Of a DNA stretch of 42,145 bases, positions 36,187-42,145 are shown piece after piece. Source of the DNA: Pseudomonas sp. RGM2987 (GTDB lineage Bacteria > Pseudomonadota > Gammaproteobacteria > Pseudomonadales > Pseudomonadaceae); assembly GCF_022952855.1 (NCBI RefSeq), contig NZ_JALJDX010000176.1, positions 1-42,145 on the forward strand, written 5' to 3'. Each line of letters begins with the position of its first letter. Within the stretch, counting starts at the first letter, position 1. Position numbers and translations under genes: made by a program. The notes beneath the pieces are model-generated. The model did no database searches. It had not been told where the DNA came from and saw nothing but the letters and a program-made list of their open reading frames with translations.

Positions 36187-36906
36187 CTAGAAATCCCCCC
36201 ACAACTGCTGCGCCACCGCCAGGGCCACTACTGGCGCGGTTTCGGTGCGCAGCACGCGGGGGCCGAGGCGGGCGGCGTGGTAGCCGGCGGACCTGGCCTG
36301 TTCGACTTCGGCATCCGACAAACCGCCCTCGGGGCCGATCAGGAAGGCTAATGTCTGCGGCCGGGGATGGCTGACCAGCGGCTCGGCCACCGGGTGCAGC
36401 ACCAGCTTCAGCCCGGCCTCGGTGTGCTTCAGCCAGTCGGCCAGCAGCAGCGGCGGGTGGATCACCGGCACGGTCGAGCGCCCGCATTGCTCGCAAGCGC
36501 TGATCGCCACTTGGCGCCAGTGCAGCAGACGCTTGTCGGCCCGTTCATCCTTGAGGCGCACTTCGCAGCGTTCGCTGAAGATCGGTGTGATCTCGTTGAC
36601 CCCCAGCTCCGTGGCCTTCTGGATCGCCCAGTCCATCCGCTCGCCCCGGGACAGGCCCTGGCCAAGGTGAATGTGCAGCGGCGATTGCGGCTGTCCGTCG
36701 AACTGCTCGTTCAGTTGGACCCGCACGTGTTTCTTGCCGACTTCGGCCAGCACACCCCGGAACTCCTGGCCCGAACCGTCGAACACCTGCACCGCGTCAC
36801 CCTCGGCCATGCGCAGCACCCGGCTGATGTAGTGGGCCTGGGCTTCGGGCAACTCGTGCTCGCCGAGGCTCAGGGGGGTGTCGATGAAGAAGCGGGACAG
36901 TCTCAT
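36187..36906 (-). CDS. rsmE: RsmE, 16S rRNA m3U1498 methyltransferase
   Basis: A 239-residue SPOUT-class methyltransferase. N-terminal RNA-binding domain (MRLSRFFIDTPLSLG, QVFDGSGQEF) and a C-terminal knot with LIGPEGGLSDAEVEQA and LGPRVLRTETAPVVAL. It methylates N3 of U1498 in 16S rRNA. The start MRLSRFF is fixed by homology; the open frame upstream runs into a REP pair. Confidence 0.94.
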   Translation of the reverse strand: MRLSRFFIDTPLSLGEHELPEAQAHYISRVLRMAEGDAVQVFDGSGQEFRGVLAEVGKKHVRVQLNEQFDGQPQSPLHIHLGQGLSRGERMDWAIQKATELGVNEITPIFSERCEVRLKDERADKRLLHWRQVAISACEQCGRSTVPVIHPPLLLADWLKHTEAGLKLVLHPVAEPLVSHPRPQTLAFLIGPEGGLSDAEVEQARSAGYHAARLGPRVLRTETAPVVALAVAQQLWGDF

Positions 36907-36958
36907 GTTGGTTCTCTGTTGAATCGGGGATGGCATTGTTGTTTTGATCGAACGCGTT

Positions 36959-37050
36959 GTGGCGAGGGAGCTTGCTCCCGCTCGATTGCGCAGCAATCGC
37001 AAAAAAGAGGGCCGCGTCGCAGCCCAGCGGGAGCAAGCTCCCTCGCCACA
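36959..37050. repeat. REP pair, family B
   Basis: TGTGGCGAGGGAGCTTGCTC starting at 36959 and its mirror ending at 37050, between bioA and rsmE, both on the minus strand. Confidence 0.9.
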
Positions 37051-37062
37051 GGGAATCTGTCT

Positions 37063-38469
37063 TCAGCCCGGATCGCGATAACCCGGATGAAAGTCCTTCG
37101 GCACCGCCACGCTGACCTTGTCCCGCGTCGCGATGTCGATACCTTCGCTGGCGACTTCGGCCAGGAAATCGATCTGCTCCGGGGTGATGACATACGGCGG
37201 CAGGAAATACACCACGCTGCCCAGCGGCCGCAGCAGCGCACCGCGCTCCAGCGCATGCTGGAACACCGTCAGGCCGCGTCGTTCCTGCCAGGGATAAGCG
37301 GTCTTGCTGGCCTTGTCCTTGACCATCTCGATCGCCAGCACCATGCCGGTCTGGCGCACTTCAGCCACGTTCGGATGGTCGGCCAGGTGCGCGGTGGCGC
37401 TCGCCATGCGCTGGGCCAGGGCCTGGTTGTTCAGGATGACGTTGTCTTCTTCGAAGATATCCAGCGTCGCCAGGGCTGCCGCGCAGGCCAGCGGGTTGCC
37501 GGTGTAGCTGTGAGAGTGCAGGAACGCGCGCAGGGTCGGATAGTCGTCGTAGAACGCGCTGTAGACCTCGTCGGTGGTCAGGCACGCCGCCAACGGTAGG
37601 TAGCCGCCGGTCAGGGCCTTGGACAGGCACAGGAAGTCCGGAGTGATCCCGGCCTGCTCGCAGGCAAACATCGTCCCGGTACGACCGAAGCCGACCGCGA
37701 TCTCGTCATGGATCAAGTGCACCCCGTAACGATCGCAAGCCTCGCGCAGCAGTTTCAAGTAGACCGGGTGATACATGCGCATGCCGCCGGCGCCCTGGAT
37801 CAGCGGCTCGACGATCACCGCCGCGACGCTGTCGTGGTGCTCGGCGAGGGTCTGCTCCATGGCCGCGAACATATTGCGCGAGTGTTCTTCCCAGCCCATG
37901 CCCTCGGGACGGTGGTAGCAGTCGGGGCTTGGCACCTTGAGGGTGTCCAGCAGCAGCGCCTTGTAGGTCTCGGTAAACAGCGGCACATCGCCCACCGACA
38001 TCGCCGCGATGGTTTCACCGTGATAGCTGTTGCTCAGGGTGACGAAGCGCTTCTTGTCTGGTCGCCCGCGATTGACCCAGTAATGGAAGCTCATCTTCAT
38101 CGCCACTTCGATGCACGATGAGCCGTTATCGGCGTAGAAGCACCGGGTCAGGCCGTCGGGCGTCATCTGTACCAGGCGTTCGGACAGTTCGATCACCGGC
38201 TGGTGGCTGAACCCGGCGAGGATCACGTGCTCCAGTTGATCGACCTGGTCCTTGATCCGCTGGTTGATGCGCGGGTTGGCGTGGCCGAACACGTTGACCC
38301 ACCAGGAGCTGACGGCGTCGAGGTAGCGCTTGCCTTCGAAGTCTTCCAGCCACACGCCTTCGCCGCGCTTGATCGGGATCAGCGGCAGTTGTTCGTGGTC
38401 TTTCATCTGGGTGCAGGGGTGCCACAGCACCGCGAGGTCACGTTGCATCCACTGGTTATTCAGGCCCAT
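37063..38469 (-). CDS. bioA: BioA, adenosylmethionine-8-amino-7-oxononanoate transaminase
   Basis: A 468-residue class III aminotransferase of biotin synthesis (7-keto-8-aminopelargonate to 7,8-diaminopelargonate). PLP Lys284 lies in CLSKALTGGYLPLAA; HLIHDEIAVGFGRTG carries the PLP-ring Asp. Two E. coli active-site residues differ: Tyr17 aligns with Cys19 (WHPCTQM) and Asp147 with Glu152 (SYHGET). It lies alone, away from bioBFHCD. The start MGLNNQWMQRDL is preferred over an 81-bp longer frame. PA0420 in P. aeruginosa has the same neighbours. Confidence 0.93.
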   Translation of the reverse strand: MGLNNQWMQRDLAVLWHPCTQMKDHEQLPLIPIKRGEGVWLEDFEGKRYLDAVSSWWVNVFGHANPRINQRIKDQVDQLEHVILAGFSHQPVIELSERLVQMTPDGLTRCFYADNGSSCIEVAMKMSFHYWVNRGRPDKKRFVTLSNSYHGETIAAMSVGDVPLFTETYKALLLDTLKVPSPDCYHRPEGMGWEEHSRNMFAAMEQTLAEHHDSVAAVIVEPLIQGAGGMRMYHPVYLKLLREACDRYGVHLIHDEIAVGFGRTGTMFACEQAGITPDFLCLSKALTGGYLPLAACLTTDEVYSAFYDDYPTLRAFLHSHSYTGNPLACAAALATLDIFEEDNVILNNQALAQRMASATAHLADHPNVAEVRQTGMVLAIEMVKDKASKTAYPWQERRGLTVFQHALERGALLRPLGSVVYFLPPYVITPEQIDFLAEVASEGIDIATRDKVSVAVPKDFHPGYRDPG

Positions 38470-38715
38470 GTACAGTCTCCTCGAGGCGGCTCGCGGCGGG
38501 CGCGGGCAAAACAATCGCGCAAGCCTATGCAATGGCGGCCCGGGGGACAACCTATTGTGTCGATCACGCTACTTTGGGCCAGGCGATAGACGTCGCTGGC
38601 GGCGTTTTGATGGCTGACGTATTCTTCGCCGTTCCCTGGGCCGACTGGCTCGAAAAACCGCGGGCCGCCTGGCTCGAAACTGAAATTTCCTACGTTCTAA
38701 ACCGGAGTTCCCTGA

Positions 38716-40497
38716 ATGTCTGCTGGTTGGCTGCGCGCCTGTGCGCTGGTGATGATAGGGCTGTTCAGCGTTTCGGCGCTGGCCAAGGACAAACAACCGA
38801 CGGCGATTGTCATCGGTGGCGGCCTGGCGGGCCTCACGGCGGCCTATGAGTTGCAGAACAAAGGCTGGGCAGTGACGTTGCTGGAAGCCAAGCCCGACCT
38901 GGGCGGTCGCTCGGGCATGGCCACCAGCGAGTGGATCGGCAATGAAAAGACCCAGCCGGTGCTGAACAAGTACGTCTCGACCTTCAAGCTGAGCACCACG
39001 CCGGCGCCGGAATTCGTGCGCACCCCCAGCTACCTGATTGACGGCACCTACTTCACCGCCGCCGACCTGACGACCAAACAGCCTGCCACGGCCGAAGCCC
39101 TCAAGCGCTACGAAACCACCCTGGACGACCTGGCGCGCTCCATTGACGATCCGCTGAACCCGGCCGCCACCAGCACCTTGCATTCGCTGGACCAGATCAC
39201 CGTGTCCAACTGGCTCGACCGTTTGCAGTTGCCGGCCACGGCGCGGCAGTTGGTGAACCAGGAGATTCGTACCCGTTACGACGAGCCGTCGCGTCTGTCG
39301 CTGTTGTATTTCGCCCAGCAGAGTCGGGTCTATCGTGGCGTGTCCGACCGTGACCTGCGGGCCTCGCGCCTGCTCGGCGGCAGCCCGGTGCTGGCCCAGG
39401 CGTTCGTCAAGCAACTGAAAACCATCAAGACCAACTCACCGGTATCGGCGATTTCCCAGGACAAGGACGGCGTGACCGTCAAGGTCGGCAGCGTCGGCTA
39501 CCAGGCGGACTACGTGGTGCTGGCGGTGCCGTTGCGCGCCCTGAACAAGATCCAGTTGACCCCGGCCCTGGATGCCCAGCATCAAGGTGCGATCAAGGGC
39601 ACCAACTACGGTTGGCGCGACCAGATCATGCTCAAGTTCAAGACTCCGGTCTGGGACAGCAAGGCGCGCATGTCCGGCGAGATCTACAGCAACACCGGGC
39701 TGGGCATGATGTGGATCGAGCCGGCTCTGAAGGGCGGCGCCAACGTGGTCATCAACCTGTCCGGTGACAACGCCCGGGTGATGCAGGCGTTTGGCGACAA
39801 GCAGATGGTCGACCAGGTGCTCATCCGCCTGCACGCCTTTTATCCACAGGCCCGTGGCGCGTTCACCGGCTACGAGATCCGTCGCTACAGCACCGATCCG
39901 TCCACGGGTGGCTCGTACCTGGCCTTTGGCCCCGGCCAGATCAGCAAGTACTGGCGCCTGTGGGAAAAGCCTTTGCAGCGCGTAGCCTTTGCCGGTGAAC
40001 ACACCGACAGCCTGTATCCGGGCACCCTGGAAGGCGCATTGCGCAGCGGTCAACGGGCAGCCAGCCAGGTTGAAGACCTGGCGGCAGGCAAGTCGTTCGA
40101 ACCGGCCAAGGTGGCACCGGTCGCGGCAGCTGCTGCCGGTGCAGTGGCGGCGAAGAAGGGCAACTTCTTCACCAACCTGTTCGGTGGCTCCGATGACGAG
40201 AAGAAGCCGGAGCCGGTCAAGGCCCCGGAACCGGTAGCTCCAACGCCGGCACCCGCACCGGCACCTGCTCCTGCCCCAGCTCCTGCGCCGGTAGAGCCGC
40301 CGAAACCTGCGGTACCGGTGAAAGCTGAACCGGCCAAGAAGGCAGCGGCTAAGCCTACGGCTAAAAAACCTGCTGCCAAGACCGAGGCGAAAAAAGCCCC
40401 GGCCAAGGCGCCGGTGAAAAAGCCTGAACCGGCGAAAAAACCAGCGGCCAAGCCGGCTGCAACGACACCGGCGGCTACTGAGACCAAGGCTCAGTAA
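38716..40497 (+). CDS. Exported FAD-dependent amine-oxidase-type protein with Lys/Ala/Pro-rich tail
   Basis: A 593-residue protein with a Sec-type signal peptide (AxA cut after Ala23, no twin arginine). The FAD dinucleotide motif is GGGLAGLTAAYE (Gly34, Gly36, Gly39), followed by LLEAKPDLGGRSG and a C-terminal flavin motif RVAFAGEHTDSLYPGTLEGAL, as in monoamine-oxidase-like flavoproteins. From about residue 460 the fold ends and a tail of about 130 residues begins: first KKGNFFTNLFGGSDDEKK, then a Pro-Ala run and Lys-Ala-Ala repeats like those of AlgP and histone H1. Substrate unknown. It occupies the place of PA0421. A strong terminator follows. Confidence 0.85.
   Translation: MSAGWLRACALVMIGLFSVSALAKDKQPTAIVIGGGLAGLTAAYELQNKGWAVTLLEAKPDLGGRSGMATSEWIGNEKTQPVLNKYVSTFKLSTTPAPEFVRTPSYLIDGTYFTAADLTTKQPATAEALKRYETTLDDLARSIDDPLNPAATSTLHSLDQITVSNWLDRLQLPATARQLVNQEIRTRYDEPSRLSLLYFAQQSRVYRGVSDRDLRASRLLGGSPVLAQAFVKQLKTIKTNSPVSAISQDKDGVTVKVGSVGYQADYVVLAVPLRALNKIQLTPALDAQHQGAIKGTNYGWRDQIMLKFKTPVWDSKARMSGEIYSNTGLGMMWIEPALKGGANVVINLSGDNARVMQAFGDKQMVDQVLIRLHAFYPQARGAFTGYEIRRYSTDPSTGGSYLAFGPGQISKYWRLWEKPLQRVAFAGEHTDSLYPGTLEGALRSGQRAASQVEDLAAGKSFEPAKVAPVAAAAAGAVAAKKGNFFTNLFGGSDDEKKPEPVKAPEPVAPTPAPAPAPAPAPAPAPVEPPKPAVPVKAEPAKKAAAKPTAKKPAAKTEAKKAPAKAPVKKPEPAKKPAAKPAATTPAATETKAQ
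40228..40490 (+). repeat. Low-complexity coding repeat (Pro-Ala, then Lys-Ala-Ala-Pro)
   Basis: The C-terminal coding part of the flavin oxidase. A run of alternating Pro and Ala codons (APAPAPAPAPAPAPAP) is followed by loosely repeated AKKPAAK, KKAPAK and KKPEPAKKPA units. The codons vary within the repeats, so it is not a simple tandem DNA repeat, but the tract could still change length by recombination. Confidence 0.85.
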
Positions 40498-40511
40498 GGC
40501 TGGGGAAATAG

Positions 40512-40541
40512 AAAAAACGCGGCGAGTCTGCCGCGTTTTTT
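40512..40541 (+). terminator. Rho-independent terminator after the flavin oxidase gene
   Basis: AAAAAACGCGGC, a 6-base loop (GAGTCT), then GCCGCGTTTTTT, 14 bp after the flavin oxidase stop. The A-tract makes the signal bidirectional in form. Confidence 0.93.
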
Positions 40542-40558
40542 ATTGCCTGAAGTATCGC

Positions 40559-40624
40559 CTTCGCGAGCAAGCCCGCTCCCACAGTCGACCGCGTTCCCCT
40601 GTGGGAGTGGGCTTGCTCGCGAAG
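40559..40624. repeat. REP pair, family A, short spacer
   Basis: TTCGCGAGCAAGCCCGCTCC near 40560 and its inverted copy at about 40599-40624 with one change (GGGAGTGGGC for GGGAGCGGGC). The spacer is only about 15 bp. Confidence 0.9.
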
Positions 40625-40625
40625 A

Positions 40626-40814
40626 GGCCGTGTTTGCCAGCTCAATTGGGTCTGGCAACCTCGGATATAACGCCTCGTATTCCCGTTAATCTTTCCTTAA
40701 CCGACCCCAACCAAACTGATGATCGTATTTCTCGATATTTCAAAGCGAAATTTTCCGCTTTAAATCGATAGATAAGCCGCTAGTCTTGGTCGCAGTCTTT
40801 ACAGGATATGAGCA
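40626..40814 (+). promoter_or_regulatory. Promoter region of cytochrome b561-yceI, with inverted repeat
   Basis: An AT-rich stretch with no gene before the cytochrome b561 start. An inverted repeat AAAGCG-8-CGCTTT at 40742-40761 has no U-tract and lies about 55 bp before the ATG, so it looks more like an operator or a leader hairpin than a terminator. I cannot place the -10 and -35 boxes with confidence. AGGATATGAGCA lies before the ATG. Confidence 0.5.
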
Positions 40815-41366
40815 ATGCAGCTACGCAACTCTTCTTCTCGCTATGGCTGGGTCAGCCTCGTCCTGCACTGGGGCGTGGCGCTGGTGGTATACGGGCTGTT
40901 CGCGCTGGGCCTGTGGATGGTCGGCCTGGACTACTACAGCAGCTGGCGCAAAGACGCGCCGGACCTGCACAAGAGCATTGGCCTGGTGTTGCTGGCGGTC
41001 ATGTTGCTGCGGGTGCTCTGGCGCTTCGTCAGCCCGCCGCCACCGACCCTGCAAACCTATGGCCGCCTGACCCGCGTGAGCGCCAAGCTCGGCCATGGTG
41101 CCCTGTATCTCGGGTTGTTCGCCGTGATGATTGCCGGTTACCTGATTTCCACCGCAGACGGTGTCGGGATCCCGGTGTTTGGCCTGTTTGAAGTACCCGC
41201 GCTGGTGTCCGGACTGCCTGACCAGGCAGACGTCGCCGGTGAGATTCATCTGTACCTGGCCTGGGCGCTGGTAATTTTCTCCGGCCTCCATGCGTTGGCA
41301 GCATTGAAACACCACTTTATTGACCGTGACGCGACCCTCAAGCGAATGCTGGGACGCCAAGCCTGA
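40815..41366 (+). CDS. Cytochrome b561 family protein
   Basis: A 183-residue four-helix membrane cytochrome of the bacterial CybB type. Candidate heme-ligand histidines are His18 (LVLHWG), His52 (DLHKSIG), His145 (EIHLYLAW) and His159 ([11 protein letters not shown]), with His94 in addition. Such proteins move electrons from quinol, or from superoxide to quinone as shown for E. coli CybB. The gene is directly followed by yceI (stop to start 32 bp), a pairing common in proteobacteria. Confidence 0.92.
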   Translation: MQLRNSSSRYGWVSLVLHWGVALVVYGLFALGLWMVGLDYYSSWRKDAPDLHKSIGLVLLAVMLLRVLWRFVSPPPPTLQTYGRLTRVSAKLGHGALYLGLFAVMIAGYLISTADGVGIPVFGLFEVPALVSGLPDQADVAGEIHLYLAWALVIFSGLHALAALKHHFIDRDATLKRMLGRQA

Positions 41367-41398
41367 TGTTCAACCTCGACTCCAAAGGAATAGAAAGC

Positions 41399-41995
41399 AT
41401 GTTGAAAAAGACTCTCGCCGCCCTGGCAATCGGTTCCGCCCTGTTGTCGGCCGGCCAGGCCATGGCTGCCGACTACGTCGTCGACAAGACCGGCCAGCAC
41501 GCCTTCGTTGATTTCAAGATCAGTCACCTGGGCTACAGCTACATCACCGGTACCTTCAAGGACATCGACGGCAAGTTCAACTTCGACGCCGCCAAGCCGC
41601 AAGACAGCAAGATCGAGTTCAACGTCCGGACCGCCAGCGTCTTCACCAACCACGCAGAGCGTGACAAACACATCGCCAGCAAGGACTTCCTGGACGTAGG
41701 CAAGTTTGCCGAAGCCAAGTTCGTGTCCACCAGCGTCAAGCCCACCGGCAAGAACGCCGACGGCAAGGACACCGCCGATGTGACCGGCGACCTGACCCTG
41801 CTGGGCGTGACCAAGCCGGTCGTGGTCAAGGCCACCTTCCTGGGCGAAGGCAAGGATCCATGGGGCGGCTACCGTGCCGGCTTCGAAGGCACCACCACCA
41901 TCAAGCGTTCCGATTTCGGCAAGCAGATGGACCTGGGCCCGACCTCCGACGCGGTCGAGCTGTACGTGACCTTTGAAGGTGTCAAAGCGAAGTAA
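41399..41995 (+). CDS. yceI: YceI family periplasmic protein
   Basis: A 198-residue exported protein. The signal peptide ([17 protein letters not shown] then AGQAMA) is cut at about residue 23, followed by a YceI lipocalin-like barrel ([70 protein letters not shown]). YceI proteins bind a long isoprenoid such as ubiquinone. The P. aeruginosa counterpart at this locus (PA0423) was described as the small protease PASP; nothing in this sequence shows a protease site to me. The start at 41399 has AAGGAA upstream and begins the signal peptide. Confidence 0.94.
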   Translation: MLKKTLAALAIGSALLSAGQAMAADYVVDKTGQHAFVDFKISHLGYSYITGTFKDIDGKFNFDAAKPQDSKIEFNVRTASVFTNHAERDKHIASKDFLDVGKFAEAKFVSTSVKPTGKNADGKDTADVTGDLTLLGVTKPVVVKATFLGEGKDPWGGYRAGFEGTTTIKRSDFGKQMDLGPTSDAVELYVTFEGVKAK

Positions 41996-42009
41996 CCTTC
42001 GCGCCTGAC

Positions 42010-42048
42010 AAAAAACGCCCCGGGTCTTGTGATCGCGGGGCGTTTTTT
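42010..42048 (+). terminator. Rho-independent terminator after yceI
   Basis: AAAAAACGCCCCG, a 13-base loop, then CGGGGCGTTTTTT, 14 bp after the yceI stop. Strong GC stem with T-tract on the plus strand and A-tract on the other side. Confidence 0.94.
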
Positions 42049-42081
42049 ATTGCCGTGTTTGAGAAAGTCACGCAGAACCCC

Positions 42082-42105
42082 TGTGGGAGCGGGCTTGCTC
42101 GCGAA
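42082..42105. repeat. REP element, family A (single unit)
   Basis: TGTGGGAGCGGGCTTGCTCG followed by CGAATGCGGTGTGACAGTC. Its outer flank (to TGCCTGACACACC at the window end) is the mirror of the flank of the unit at 41-63. Likely half of a pair cut by the window edge. Confidence 0.85.
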
Positions 42106-42145
42106 TGCGGTGTGACAGTCGCAGACAATGTTGCCTGACACACCG

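Noticed and set aside
41399..41995. Protease function for the YceI protein (PASP)
   Set aside because: No catalytic motif is visible; the sequence is a standard lipocalin-like YceI barrel, so the protease name was not used in the call.
4531..42105. Repeated inverted sequences as a possible CRISPR array
   Set aside because: The copies are dispersed pairs in opposite orientation in intergenic gaps, with no regular spacers and no cas genes: REP elements.

Overview
The window is a stretch of Pseudomonas chromosome, most likely from the P. fluorescens group. Codon use is GC-rich throughout. From what I know of P. aeruginosa PAO1, gene order largely follows PA0386-PA0423: hemW, rdgB, metW, metX, yggT, proC, yggS, pilT, pyrC', pyrB, pyrR, ruvX, yqgE, tonB3, gshB, pilGHIJ, chpA, chpC, rsmE, bioA, flavin oxidase, yceI. 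Intergenic gaps are full of REP elements of the kind typical of fluorescent pseudomonads. I saw no rRNA, tRNA, CRISPR array, transposase or phage gene.

Layout. (1) 88-6862, minus strand: DUF3392 membrane protein, HemW, RdgB, DUF4426 protein, MetW, MetX, then YggT, ProC and YggS. These are housekeeping genes with many 4-bp stop/start overlaps. (2) 6919-9391: PilT (type IV pilus retraction ATPase, without PilU), an exported NlpC/P60 peptidase and a double-TM2 membrane protein. (3) 9523-15563, minus strand: the catalytically dead dihydroorotase PyrC', PyrB, PyrR, RuvX, YqgE, TonB3 and GshB. Two strong hairpins lie between ruvX and pyrR. (4) 15787-26017, plus strand: the Pil-Chp chemosensory system (PilG, PilH, PilI, PilJ, ChpA, ChpC). 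It lacks both adaptation enzymes, PilK (CheR-like) and ChpB (CheB-like), and a REP pair sits where pilK would be. (5) 26055-26531: an unrecognised 158-residue protein on the minus strand. (6) 26858-35156: a complete biotin-independent malonate decarboxylase cluster, mdcABCDEGH plus transporter mdcLM, with the LysR regulator mdcR convergent at its end. (7) 35423-41995: a HlyIII/TrhA membrane protein, RsmE, BioA, an exported flavin oxidase with a Lys/Ala/Pro-rich tail, and a cytochrome b561-YceI pair.

How the genes work together. PilT, TonB3 and the Pil-Chp genes all relate to type IV pilus twitching and surface sensing in P. aeruginosa, but here the set is reduced (no PilU, PilK or ChpB). The mdc genes form one translationally coupled unit. 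MdcB and MdcG make and attach the dephospho-CoA-derived prosthetic group to the carrier MdcC, MdcH loads malonate, MdcA exchanges the acyl group, MdcD/E decarboxylate it, and MdcLM imports malonate. PyrB needs PyrC' for assembly in pseudomonads.

The strongest points for follow-up are the loss of the adaptation branch from the Chp system with REP elements at the deletion site, the mosaic REP families, the exported flavoprotein with a low-complexity tail, the orphan protein next to chpC, and the hairpin leader before pyrR. I found no wholly new system that I can defend from sequence alone.
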